A stretch of 64,000 nt of DNA. Source: Massospora cicadina. Lineage: Eukaryota > Entomophthoromycota > Entomophthoromycetes > Entomophthorales > Entomophthoraceae. Of the stretch, positions 45,433 to 57,155 are shown piece by piece; position 1 is the stretch's first letter, and every line of letters begins with the position of its first letter. Below the pieces are notes generated by a model that searched no databases, had not been told where the DNA came from, and saw nothing but the letters and a program-made list of their open reading frames with translations. Position numbers and translations under genes: made by a program. Where the stretch lies: assembly GCA_022478985.1 (NCBI GenBank), contig JAKSZP010002708.1:62001-126000 (forward strand), written 5' to 3'.

Positions 45433-46913
45433 TGTCAGGAGTTTACCCTTTTAAGGTTAAGCCTTATTCTGGGGTAAACCTCGACACTTTCCTTAAGGCC
45501 AAGTCTTGGGGTATTAGGCTAAAAGCCTAATAGGTTCAGAAGAAATTCACCAAAGGTTCTAGAACCTCATAGCATAATGTTCTACATGATTTGGGATAAA
45601 ATCATTACTATCTGAATTTATTGGTTGCTTTTTAGCAACTTGATATATATGATTTATTTAGTATTATAATTGAATTGATATCTTTCTTATTAGATATCAG
45701 TTATTAACTTTAGTTTAAATTGATTACCCTTGACCCTATAAAAGACGCCCCAAATATTCCAATAAAGAGATCAGTTTTCTGGCAACTTATAATCCTAAAT
45801 ATATTTGCTTAATTTATAATATTTTAGAGCCACGTATGGGCCTTTGCAAACCCTGAAGTGGCTAAACCATGTCCACTGGGCCTCAACGTTATGCTACAAG
45901 TCTAGCCCATCTGTCGATGATCCCAAGTCTGGACACAAAATTTAATCTTATTTCCCTAATTGGATTCATATGAATTGTGTAAGTTTAGGGGAACGTTTCC
46001 TTTGCGTAGATTGGGCGATTTTTCCTTTACTGAACAAGAAGGGTCCCAAGAGGGCGGCTGTACCCCTTGTCACCTAGGGCAACCTCGCCCACATGGTAGA
46101 TGAGTGCTGGGTAACAGCTCTCCTCTTAAGATTCATCTCCTGGTACCCGCGCTCACCTCAGCCAAACTTGTCCACTGACTTGAGGAAATCTGCACCAATT
46201 TTACTAATCTGAGTCAAAAGGTCTGGAACTGATGGTATAAAAGCCTGAAAATTAGAAAGCATATAGTCAAAGAGGGATAAGTATTGAATTATCGGCCAGA
46301 ATTGCCAACAGTTCCAAAACATCCAAAAGTATGATTATCAACACCAAGCACCCCTTGAAATTGTTGGGATGATCCCCAATGTGCAGATAGTATTTTCAGG
46401 AACTATTGCTGGAAATTCAAATCCCCTATCCAATAAATTGGGTGTTGCGGCCAAAATAACTCATTTGACCAAATGAACGCCCCAGTGATTGGGCACAGGC
46501 AGGTTGGGCATCCCAAACCCGTTTCCAACCAATTGGGACCGCCCATATGTAGAGTGGCCTTGGGGAATTCCCATTGCTCGTCAGGCCAGACGCTGTTACG
46601 CCAACTGATGAAAATGCAGTCAAGCCTCAGTCCAGGCGTTTGAGGTCAGACCAATAGTGACTCAGCCTGTCACTGAATCCTTTGATGTCAGTTCCAATTG
46701 AGACTATCTGCTCTCTTCCCTGAAAAATTGCTGAGCTAGGTCAAAGTCAAGGGACCCAATCCCTGCTTAGAATCACTACAATTGAACACTATTTAATCAG
46801 TTGCGTTGCACTGAGAAAATTGTGGTCAATTTTCTTCATTTATCTTTCCAATAAATCCCTTTACCCAAAATTCCAAAATTTTATGTTAAAAATTAAACCG
46901 CCCTTTCCGCTGG

Positions 46914-48046
46914 TGTTAGGATTTTTGCTCATATTCCCAGCCTGCTAGATTATCTGGAATCGCTAGGGGAAAATTCCTTAAGACAAATTGAATCAGAAAT
47001 AGGTTGGCCAAGTTTCAGAGTAACTATGTTTGGGGGATTTTAGGATATTTGCCTGGTCATATCCAACGGGGATTGATCCAGATGAATACTTAGGATCTCA
47101 TCAGGTGTTGCCAACGTATAGGGGCATCTGATAATGATTGATTATCAGGTGTACCAATCGGGATTGGTTGAGTTTAATCACTGACTGATTGGGAATGAAT
47201 AGCAAGTTGAGAGGCGAGTGATGCCACCTGCAACTAGCAAATTGGTTGGTTTTTGAGTGACCTACCTTAATGGGTAATAAGTCTCATTACCTAAGCAGGT
47301 CGCTAGCAAATTTATGGTTGGTTTGCTTGGATCAAGAGGAAGATGTTAGGTACATGTTTTTGACTCTTTCCATTTAGGTCTCAAGGATGTCCAATGAAGG
47401 AATCCTAGCCAAAATGGGGAAGACCATTGCTGCTGAGACGAGGATGTGTGATTCAATAGAATTGGCTGCCACTTCATTGAAGAGGTGTCAACCAAGGGTT
47501 GGACAGCCAAATTCCCCACTATATATTCCCTAGGGTTTACTATAATAAAAAGAAGTCAGATAACAAAAATTATTAGGTTCTAAGTGATCCATTCAATATA
47601 TAGTTAAACTATCATCAGCTTCCATTGTGCTATTCTGTCTCAAGGATATTATTGCTGAGTGCAATAATTTTAAGACTCTTAAAAAAAGAGTAAAGATCTG
47701 AGCGGTGATCTAGAGAAGAAGGAGTCACAATTGGGGATTACTGCCGACTATGTGTTGGACCAAAGAGACTGTCACCAGGGTATCTCAGCAAAGATTGGGT
47801 GGACAAGAGCAAGGGAACAAATACCTACAAGTATGACATCATGAGTATTTAATTGGGAATACTGGCCAAGCATTGGGCTAAAATATAATTCATACTCAAC
47901 TACAGATAATAGTCTCTATACTATTATCAATTAATAATTCATTCTCTTATACAACGTGATGAAGTGCATGAGGAAACCAAACCTGTGCAGTAAAAAGGTT
48001 ACTAGGGTTGTTGCCAATAAAAACCCAACTTAAGTAAATTTTTACA
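46914..48046 (+). repeat. R10 5' LTR
   Basis: Direct repeat of 52057-53186, with TG...CA ends. Shared blocks include CCCAGCCTGCTAGATTATCTGG and CTGAGTGCAATAATT (read with few changes). The long frame 52534-53103 in the 3' copy has a broken counterpart here. Confidence 0.92.
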
Positions 48047-48049
48047 AGT

Positions 48050-48067
48050 TGGTGCTCACTACAGGGG
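48050..48067 (+). other. R10 primer-binding site
   Basis: TGGTGCTCACTACAGGGG, three bases after the 5' LTR; same sequence as in R3 and R8. Confidence 0.75.
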
Positions 48068-49500
48068 TTAGTTTAGTTGAAGAATATAGAAAATGATGTC
48101 TATGAAGATGTTTCCAAATTTGGAAATAAGTTACTGAAGGAAGTAACAAAAATAGAACGTGAAGAGGATCACATTCAGTGGCTTTCACCCAGCTCAGCAG
48201 TGGAGCTCTGAGTGAAGCAAAATGAAGATACTCAAGTGCTGGGAAAAGGACTTGCAGCCTAGATATGGAACTATCTAGTGCTGCAATGAAACCTGTTCCA
48301 CCGGACATCTACTTGAGATGAAGAGTATCAGCAGTGCCAACTCAGGTTGAAATTGGGTCCACTTTAAATAGTCCTGAGGAGTGTTTTTTAGATGAGGCAT
48401 TGGACGAAATAGGAAGCAATCAATCCGGAGAAGTGGATTGCCATACCAATGAAGATATGAAGACAAAACAGAAAATGATTAATCCAAGATAGTGAAGAAA
48501 ATTATTTGAATCAATAACACTCAATCAATGGTCAGAAGTTGCTGGAGACAAGCTCATCAATTCAGGAGAAATTGGATGAAGCTAACAAGGCCAGAACGAC
48601 CTGTGTATTTACAGATGGCAATGAATGCCAAAAATCGTTTTTAGGAGAAAAACGATCTGGACAATCAGACAGAACTGTTGGCTAATGAGATACGAAGATC
48701 CAAAGCATCAGTTGCCGAAAATAAGAGATGAAGTTAGGACCAGTTGGACGAATAACCAGTCGAGATTAAAGGCCTAATATTCATGAGAATTGCCAAAAGT
48801 CGGCATGTGTAGCCTATATGTGAAGAAACAGCGCTGCTGGTCATATATGGAGAAAGGTCAATACCAATCAGAAGTATTGAGCCTAAGAGAAAATAGTTGC
48901 AATGTTCCCAGCGGATCTCTAAACCTTAAATGGTTATGTCCTGAGATGTTGGTCAAGTCCTAGAAGAGGACCACTGAACCAAATGGTTGGTCAAATCTTA
49001 AGAGGATAAGATTTTGAACCATGATAACTGTTAGGTTTAAGTACCTAGGACCCAGTTTGGATGAAGGGGAAAAAAGGACCTCTGAACCTTTTTGTAGGTT
49101 GCAAGTCCCATTGCAAAAGAAAAAAATACAAAAAATATATAAATGATAAAAATATCGATTTTTATGGTCTATGAGTTTTGGACCTAAGAAGCAACAAGAA
49201 ATCCTGACGGCCAAATGGAGGAAATTTCACTTTCAATGAGATGATATTATTGGCCAGGGTAACTGAGAGCATCAACCTATTGGTTGATTGAGAGCAAATC
49301 GCTGATCTGATGGAAGGCCAGCAAGAGGAGGTGCTCAAATTTTTCAAATTGTATTAGGAGTGTTTGACCAAAAAATGACAATGATTTGGGATGCATGAGA
49401 GATGTGACACAAGGTTAATACTGAGAAAAATCTGCCAATCAGGACAAAATGAGATTGCCAGTATGAGTTGCCAAGAGAATCAATATATTTGAAGATTTAT
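48068..49500 (+). pseudogene. R10 interior left part, gag/RT missing
   Basis: Coding-like pieces are present (for example ADLMEGQQEEVLKFFK near 49310, which resembles the segment before RT), but no capsid, protease or RT motif is found in 1.4 kb, so a deletion is inferred. The region 48940-49120 has the GGTCAAGTCCT...AGGACC...CTGAACC repeats described separately. Confidence 0.5.
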
Positions 49501-49540
49501 TTGGGACTTCGCCTGAATAGCCAAGCCATTATTCCATTTA

Positions 49541-50010
49541 TTGAAGGATCCAAAAAAAGGGTTCATATGGAATGAAGTGGCCCAGGAATCCTTTGATGAG
49601 TTATGCTGGTATTTAATAGATTTGCCAATTCTGAAATATCAGAAATTTAATCAGGTATTTATTATTCAAACCGATACTTCATTGATGGTGATTGGTGCCA
49701 TAATAAGCCAAGTAGAAAAACTTGGAGATGAACATCCGGTGACATATGTGAGCTGAACACTCTCAGCCGCTGAGAGGAACTACACCATGACTTAGAATGA
49801 ATGCTTTGCGGTCATTTATGCATGCAAGCAGCTCTGGGTGTACATCTATGGGACGCACTTTAAGGTGGTAATGGACCACTCTTTGCTGCATTGGCTGCAC
49901 AAGTTAAGAGAGTAAAAATGACGACTGGCCCAATGGGCATTTAAGCTCCAGGCTTATGACTATGAAATTGTCCACTGAGCGGGGGCTTCTCACCAGAACA
50001 CGGATGGCTT
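49541..50010 (+). pseudogene. R10 RNase H
   Basis: The open frame 49541-49756 has FIWNEVAQESFDEL and IIQTDTSLMVIGAIISQ (TDTS for the usual TDAS). AERNYTMT follows, then a stop and NECFAVIYACKQLW, with VVMDHSLLHWL (near 49870) and SHQNTDGL at the end. The key acidic residues are mostly kept. It degrades the RNA strand after cDNA synthesis in the family. Confidence 0.8.
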
Positions 50011-50118
50011 ATTGTGGTTACCAATGGTCCAGATGGTATACCTGCAGGCGGATGAGCTATTCCAGAGAATGGTTGATAGAAAATTGGGGACGAGCCCTGA
50101 GAAAACCAAGGTGCACTT

Positions 50119-51240
50119 TTGAAAGCTATGGAAAACACTAAGACTATGGATGTACAAGTATCCAAGACAATCAATGGGAAGCAGTTATTATTCCTGAAAC
50201 CATCAGAAAGAGCAGCGATAGTACAAGCAGCTCACAAGGTTGTTGGGCATGGAGGCCTGAGGAAAACAACTGACCATATTACCACTACTTTTACTGGGAA
50301 TCCATCAACTATGATGTTGTGGATTATCTAGCTTGTTGTGTGGAAAGCCAGCTGCAAAAACCACATAAGAATACAACTGGATACCAACTGGTCCGCCCTG
50401 GATTTTCCTGGCACACAGTGTCCATTGATGTAATGAGACCACTGACAATGAGCACAGGGGGAGTCAAGTACATTATAGTTACCATTGACCATCTGATGAG
50501 ATGGGTTGAGATGAAGTCCCTAACAAAAGTAGATGCTACTAGTACTGCGAGGTTCATCCTGGATCAAGTAGTATACCAGCATAGATGACCGCAGGTCCTG
50601 CTTAGCGACAATAGGACCAACTTTGCATCTCATGTGATCACAAGATTAAATGATATTGGGGATCTGAGGAGGTGTGTCAGTACCTTACCGCTGGAGACAA
50701 ATGGACTAGTAGAATGGGTGAATTGAATGCTGCCTGTGATTCTGAGGAAGCTAGTCGCAAGAAGAACTTCCGCATGGTGAATGTACCTGAGTTTGGTGAC
50801 TTGGCCTACAATAATAGTCATCATACAGTGACGGGAAAGACGCCATTTGAGTTGTTATATGGGTGAAAGGCCGCTTTGCCATCTATTTTATATTCAGTGG
50901 TGGAACCTACATTGGGGATGAGTACCAAGCAATATTTGAACTGACTGATGAGTATCCTGATTGATATGCAATTGCAAGTATTAAATACAACCTTGAAGAA
51001 AAGGATACAAGTGAAATTGACGGATGACAAGAACTGACTGGCCTTAGCAGAATATTGAATAATGGAAAGAGTTTCCTATTGTGATACACATGGTTTTGGA
51101 AGAAGAAACAAATTAGATGCGTTGTGGTCAGGTCCATTCAAAGTGATCACCAAGATGGCAACTGATGCTTATTCCATCAATAATCTCTTGGATGAAAGAG
51201 TTGTTAATTGAGTCCATGCTAAATATATTAAGTGATGGAT
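50119..51240 (+). pseudogene. R10 integrase
   Basis: Frame 50119-50331 has AHKVVGHGGLRKTTDHI, the HH part of the zinc-binding domain; frame 50319-50588 starts MDYLACCVESQLQKPHK (CC region) and continues VSIDVMRPLTM (first Asp) and DHLMRWVEMKSL. LLSDNRTNFASHV (near 50605; second Asp) and TNGLVEWVN (near 50700; Glu) follow in shifted frames. The C-terminal region to 51240 is heavily frameshifted. No chromodomain is seen. Confidence 0.8.
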
Positions 51241-51249
51241 CGATGAAAA

Positions 51250-52056
51250 ATTAAAAGAGTTCCTAAAGGACTAATGAACCATTAAGTTGTTCATGTCCTA
51301 ATGATTAGGTCAAGTCCAAAAAAGGACCTCTGAACCATAGAAAACTGGCAGGTTTAAGTACCCAGGACCCAGTTTGGGGGAAAATAAATAAAAAGATGGA
51401 CCGCTGAATCAAAACAAGGTCAAGTCTCATGGGAAAAAAATAATAAAGATAAAAAATTGATGTAAGATATGAGCTGGACGAGAGGGGGATGTCAGACTTA
51501 TATGGAAGTTAACATTATGCACTCAACAATCTATTAAGCTCCAATTTCGGAGAAATTAATCCCAAAATTAATGAGATAAGCTCTTCAAGGGAAGAATTAG
51601 GAATGACTTGAGCCAAGAGGTTATGAAAGAAATAACAAGGGCAAATAGAATTAAATATTCTTAATTGAGCCAAGAAACAAAAAATTGATGGCAAGAGTCT
51701 CTAGTCTAGGATGAGGAGAAATTCAGTAAATCAAGGACGCTGGACCAAGAATCATGAATATGACAGTGGGTCATATACCCTGACAGGGGGAAAACCGGAT
51801 CCCTGGACTAATATCGTCACAAGTAAATTGATCAGCCTGTCATGACAGTAGATTGTGGGGACCGCACTCTGAGAAGGTGGTAGTGAGGAGGAAGAGGAAG
51901 AGGAAGAACGCCATATGCCAAATGTCAGCCCAAACAGCAATGAGTATTGACAATTGTACTCCGCTTGAACCAATGAATTATTTGACCAAGTGTCCAAAGC
52001 GGTGTTCTCATGCCCCAGTCCTTTTCTTGCTGGAAATCTAGGCAAGAGGGGGGATG
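51250..52056 (+). other. R10 3' untranslated region and polypurine tract
   Basis: No gene. It holds two further copies of the hairpin repeat (51290-51420), a GAGGAAGAGGAAGAGGAAGA run (51885-51908) and a purine tract AAGAGGGGGGATG at 52044-52056 directly before the 3' LTR. Confidence 0.6.
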
Positions 52057-53186
52057 TGTTAGGATTTTTGCCCATATTCCCAGCCTGCTAGATTATCTGG
52101 AATCGCTAGGGGAAAATACCCTAAGGTGAAGTGAATCAGAAATTGGTTGGCCCGAGTTTTGGAGTAACTACGTTCAGGGGATTTTAGGATATTTGCATGG
52201 TTGTATCCATCAGGGATTAATCCGGATGAATACTTAAGATCTCATTGGGTGGAGTTGCTGACAAAATAGGGGCATCTGATAGTGATTAACTATCAGGTGT
52301 ACCAATTGGGATCAGTCAGGTTTCATCAATGACTGATTGAGAATGAATGGCAAGTTGCAAGGTGAGTGATGCCGCCTAAACTAGCGAATCAATTGGTTGG
52401 TGAGTGACCTGCCTTAATGGGTAATAAGTCTCATTACCTAAGCAGATCACTAGCCATATATGGTTGGTTTGCTTAGATCGAGAGGAAAGTGTTAGGGACA
52501 CGTTTTCTGACTCTTTCCATTTAGGTCTCAAGGATGTCCAACAACGGAATCCTAGCCAGGATGGGGAAGATCATTGCTGCTGAGACGAGGATGGGTGATT
52601 CAATGGCGACGGCTGCCATTTCATTGAAGAGGTGTCAACTGAGGGTTGACAGCCAAATTCCCCACTATATATTCCCTAGGGTTCATTATAATAAAAAGAA
52701 GTCAGTTAACAAGTTATTAAGTTCTAAGTTATCCATTCAGTATATAGTTAAACTATCATCAGCTTCTATTGTGCTATTCTGTCTCAAGGATATTATTGCT
52801 GAGTGCAATAATTGTAAGACTCTTAGAGTAAAGAGTGAATATCTGAGTGGGGATCTAGAGAAGATTGAGTCACAATTGAGGATAGCTTCCAACTATGTGT
52901 TGGACCAAAGAGACTGTTACCGGGGTATCTCAGCAAAGATTGGGTGGACAATAGCAAGGGAACAAATCCCTACAAGTATGACATCAAGAGTATATAATTG
53001 GGAATATGGCCAAGCGTTGGGCCAAAATATAATTCATACTCAACTACAGATAGTCTCCATATTATTATCAATTAATAATTCATTCTACTATACAACGCGA
53101 TGAAGTGCACATGGAAACTGAACCTGTGCAGTAAAAAGGTTACTAGGGTTGTTGCCAATAATAAACCAACTTAATTAAATTTTACA
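52057..53186 (+). repeat. R10 3' LTR
   Basis: Starts TGTTAGGATTTTTGCCC and ends TTTTACA, followed by the GCTGG duplication. A 189-codon frame (52534-53103, MSNNGILARMGKIIAAETRMG) lies in the LTR. The 5' LTR counterpart is broken by indels and stops, so there is no sign of selection. Confidence 0.92.
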
Positions 53187-53410
53187 GCTGGTATTCCACC
53201 AACCCTCGGGGTTTATGGCCATGTTTACCTGGTATTTTGCTAGGTGTCTATACTCAATAATGGCTAATTGGTACTCAATGGCAGAACTCCTTCTTAGTTC
53301 CATAACTTTCATACCAGCAGCAGTGCCACCGGCATTTGGGTTTGCTGTTTGGGTGCTCCGACACTCAGGCTTACAGGCTGGTCTAAAAATAACTTGCTTT
53401 TTGCCTAACA

Positions 53411-54177
53411 TAATCTACCAACCATCATTCCTAATCATTTCCGCCTTTCTCATTGATGTTGGCGTAGCAGTGGTTCTTTTTTCTCATCTGAACTAGGTTG
53501 TTAAGAAACTGTACTCTGATCATGATAGTCTAGAACCTCCCAAACTGCCTAAACCACATCCCATGGTTGCTGCGGCCATTGTGCCCATGTCAGTATGTTC
53601 TGGCATTCTGACTTGTGATGGTTTTACTCCTGCTATGAACCTGACAGTTTCCCCCAATTCTAATAACATCTCTTCTGTATTGACGGATTTGACTTCAGCG
53701 GTCAATAAATAGAATCATGCCTACTTTTTACTACCCATGAAGATTAGTATCAGATCCCACCATGTCTCCTTTGAGTCTTTGGTGGATACTGGAGCCGCTG
53801 GTAATTTTATGAGTGTTGAGATAGCCCAACAATTGGATTTTGACCTGAACCTAGGTCCTTCAGTGATGGTTGCTTCATCAGCCTCCCAGACCTCATATCT
53901 AGTCCGTCAAATGGTTCCTTTCTCAGTACATCAGTTTAGCTTTTGTGATTGGTTCTCCACAATGCCAAACTTAGTGTTTCCGGTTATCCTGGGGGTCAGA
54001 TGGTGGCGTCAGCAACATGTTAAGATTCACCTGGAGTCAAGGATGTTACCTTTTGTTAATGATCAAACGGAGGGAGCATTTCCCTTAGTCAATACCCTTA
54101 AGAAAAACAAGCCCGCAGCTCCATCACTTCCCTCAATTCCCCTGCGGGCCTTCTGGCTGATTTCTCTAAAGAATTGA
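53411..54177 (+). pseudogene. R9 gag tail and protease
   Basis: 53411-53735 carries only a Pro/Ser-rich gag tail; capsid and zinc knuckle are missing, so gag was largely deleted. The open frame 53737-54177 (146 codons) is the protease: SFESLVDTGAAGNFMSVEIAQQ with an intact DTG at residues 16-20, and VFPVILGVRWWRQQHVKI, the ILG flap-end region. A TGA at 54175 ends the frame just before RT. Cleaves gag-pol in the family. The start ATG is probably internal to a longer polyprotein. Confidence 0.75.
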
Positions 54178-54229
54178 TGCGCTATAAAAGTATTTTCAAT
54201 TCTGAAAAAGCAGACCATCTTCCCCCCAC

Positions 54230-55430
54230 ACTAAATTTGACTTTGGATTCCGAACAATGTACAGTTGGTGAACATCAACTGCCCCTTGTATCCACACACA
54301 GTGGAGGAGTAGGCTGCTATTAACACTTGGTAGACTATATGCTTTAGAAAGGTTGTTCAAAGAGACATCACTAATTGCCTCTCCCATCGTTTTTGCCAAG
54401 AAGGCCAACGGTTCCCTCCATCCCTGCATGGATTATGGACATCTAAATAAAATTACAGTGAGAGATCCCTACCCTTTGCCCCTGGAGCAAATCATCAGTC
54501 AAGCAATCACTAAGTCTTGTGTGTTCTCCAAGCTTGATATCATCAATGCCTTCAACCAAATATGGATAATGGAGGGTCAAGAGTGGCTTACTACAATATG
54601 AACCAAATTATATACTTTCCAATTCTGCGTAATTCCCTTTGGGTTGAAGAATGTGCCTGTTGCGTTTCAAAGAATGATTGACAGTGTAATGGACAACCTT
54701 CGGTTCACTTGCACAGTCACATATATTGATGACATCTTGGTTCATTCCCCAACTCCCAAACAACACGCTAAAGACTTGGAAGCGGTCAGGGCTGCTTTGC
54801 AAAAGGTGGGCTTGTTTATCAAGCCTTTAAAATGCGAGCTCTATAAGGAGGAAGTTACCTTTTTTGGGAACCTAGTCCTCAAAGATGGTTATGCAATTCC
54901 CCCCAACAAGTTGAACACCATCTGCTTTGGTCAACTCCAACAACCCAGAAACAATTATGGAGTTTCTTGGGCGCCATTATTTTCCTGAAGAAATTTTCCC
55001 TGGCCCTTTCCCAGTTAGCTGCTCTGCTCCACCCCCTCACGGGTAAAAATGTGCCTTTTTGTTGGACATCTGAGTGCCAGCAGGCGTTCAAGTCAATCAA
55101 AGAGGTGTTTTTTATCTCCCCCATCTTAAAACACACGGATCCCTCCAAACTGTATATCGTTGCTTGTGATGCCTCATCTGTGGCAGTGGGGGCGGTTCTG
55201 CTCTTGGAGCATAATGGCTTTGAACATCTGGTCGCCTACTTTTCCCAAAAATTTTCCTCCAATGAGCAATCATGAGCCATCTATGATAAGGAGTTGGCAG
55301 CCGTATTGTGGGCGTTAACTCATTGGCAGTATCTGTTACAGGGTGCCCAACACAAGTTAACTGTATGTACAGACCACCAAGCACTCCTGTATTTCCGTAA
55401 ACCACAAAAATTGGCACATCAGTAAGCTTG
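54230..55430 (+). pseudogene. R9 RT and RNase H
   Basis: RT frames: 54353-54601 has IASPIVFAKKANGSLHPCMD, YGHLNKITVRDPYPLPL and FSKLDIINAFNQIWI (first catalytic Asp present); 54644-54988 has AFQRMIDSVMDNL, TYIDDILVHSP (YIDD near 54722) and KCELYKEEVTFFGN. Frame 54967-55275 spans the connection and RNase H start: CDASSVAVGAVLL. After a TGA at about 55273, YDKELAAVLWALTHW and CTDHQALLYFRKPQ complete RNase H. The sequence type matches the chromovirus clade. Catalytic residues are kept; a few stops and frameshifts are the damage. Confidence 0.85.
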
Positions 55431-55699
55431 TACCTATTAGGATTTATGAAAAATTCAATTTCAAATACAAATTTGTAAAAGGTGAGTTAAATGTGCTTCC
55501 CAATTTCCTTAGCCACAATCTGGCTCATTGCCCCACAGATGCGGATGAAGTGGACCTGGTTACCATGATCCCTTCTACCCAAATTTTTCTATTGCACCAC
55601 CCGTGATCATGGCAGTAGACTTGACTCCTAATGCCCCGCTTATTTCACAGGTTTTAGCAGCTCAAATGACCTGCCTTAAAGGAGTGATGTACTAAACCA

Positions 55700-57010
55700 A
55701 TTGTCCCTTAAAACTCACAAACATTCCCTTTACTCCTTGGTGGAAGGTCTCATTTATTTTTGGCCGCAGGTTTGGGTTCCCCCTCTCTTCAGAGCAGAGG
55801 TTTTTGGGCACATCATGACCCTCCCACAATCGGCCACCCAGGTGGTAAGAAATGTACCAAGTTGATCAAGCGTACCTTCAATTATTGGGTTTATCAAATG
55901 AAGTACCTGCCTGGATCGCCAATTGTGTTATGTGTGCATGAGCCAAGTCAGATCAATAAGGAAGGAAGGGTCTTCTCCACACATTACAACAGGCGGAAGG
56001 TCCATGGACATTGGTGTCTGTGAACTTTATTGTTAAACTTCCCAGTTCTAACAGATTTATGGCAATGATGGTGATGGTTGGTCAGTTTACTAAATTTTCT
56101 TTATTTATCCCATGCTCTTCCACAATAACGTCAGAGGAAACTGCTCATCTCTTTGTACACCATGTGTTCTCAATGTTTGGTCTCCCACAGGAGATCATTA
56201 GTGACTGTGGACTCCAGTTTACAGCGCATTTCTGAAATGAGCTTTTATCCATCCTGAAAATTACTCCCTGCCATTCCATGGCATATCATCTCCAGTCCAA
56301 TGGACAAACTGAGCGGGTTAACCAAATTTTGGAACAGTATTTACATTGATACGCAGTGGCTGCACAAGATACCTGGGCCAATGACCTCCCCCTCGCCCAA
56401 TTTGCCTATAATAATGGAACTCACGCCTCTACAGGGTTTTCTCCTCATGAAGCAACGTTAAGGTATAATCCCTCATTTTCAGTCAGTCCTTGCTATGTCC
56501 AGGGGTCCCTGCTGCCGCAGATCAAGTTGAGCACATCCAGTCTATCCAGTTCTTGGTGCAGGAGCATCTCACAAAGGCTATCAATGATTATAAGCGGTTT
56601 GTGGATCAAAAACGGCTTCCTGGTCATGATATAGCGGTGGGCTCACATGTTATGTTGGATATGCACCATTTGCGGATGCAGGTACCTTCCTGGAAGTTAG
56701 CAAGCAAGCATTCAGGTCCCCACCTGGTGGAGGAAGACTTGGGAAATGGTGCTTTCTGGTTAAAGCTGCCAGCTCATTGGAAACAGCACATTGTCTTCCA
56801 CGTTTCTCAGTTGTCCCCATTCAAGGGGACTGTTACCACCAATCTAAAGCCAATAGTGATTAAGGATGCAGAAGAAGCTGAGGTGGAAAACATATTAGCA
56901 TCCCGCAAATCCCAATGGTTGGTTCAGTATCTCATTGCGTGAAAGGGGTATCCAGCCTATTAGAACAGTTGGGTCAAGGCTCATGATTGCGCAAATTGCA
57001 TGGAACTGGT
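55700..57010 (+). pseudogene. R9 integrase and chromodomain
   Basis: The zinc-binding part is at 55770-55960 (frame 55760-56023). Core frame 56011-56235: VNFIVKLPSSNRFMAMMVM, where the first catalytic Asp is Asn (relatives MDFIVKLP), then GLPQEIISDCGLQF (second Asp). [14 protein letters not shown] near 56300 has the Glu. Frame 56490-56942 holds the C-terminal part with SGPHLVEEDLGNGAFWLKLP (GPY/F-like) and FHVSQLSPF, then the chromodomain EVENILASRKSQWLVQYLIA, interrupted by TGA (56940, Trp expected) and followed by KGYPAY, TAG and NSWVKAHD. Chromodomains bind methylated histone tails. Two aromatic-cage-type positions are visible. Confidence 0.85.
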
Positions 57011-57155
57011 TAGGGCGTTCCATGAGTCCCATCTGGAAGCTCCTCGTCCCCCCCCCCCCAAAAAAAGTTGCGACCTTGATGGCAATCAAGTTGTCCAAGG
57101 CACACAAAAATATAGCCCTTATGCAGTTTCCTGGCGGTGATGCCCTTCCTTTGGC

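Larger units (their letters stand above)
46914..53186 (+). mobile_element. R10: innermost LTR retrotransposon, deleted for gag and RT
   Basis: LTRs 46914-48046 and 52057-53186 (about 1130 bp, TGTTAGGATTTTTGC to TTTTACA), exact duplication GCTGG (46909-46913, 53187-53191), primer site and polypurine tract. The interior keeps RNase H and integrase but only about 1.4 kb of unrecognisable sequence where gag, protease and RT should be. The LTR pair looks roughly 88% identical over the first 150 bp. It is the sixth nesting level and so among the youngest events. Confidence 0.93.
45978..53410 (+). repeat. R9 5' LTR, split by R10
   Basis: Pieces 45978-46913 (starts TGTAAGTTTAGGGG) and 53192-53410 (TATTCCACCAACCCTC to TTGCCTAACA) together match 57171-58320. 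The split point GCTGG is duplicated on both sides of R10. Confidence 0.92.

Noticed and set aside
52534..53103. A 189-codon gene in the R10 3' LTR
   Set aside because: It lies wholly in an LTR, its counterpart in the 5' LTR is broken, and it matches no family.
57048..57066. A CCCCCCCC/AAAAAA run as a regulatory or frameshift site
   Set aside because: A homopolymer in decayed sequence after the chromodomain, easily a mutation or sequencing artefact.
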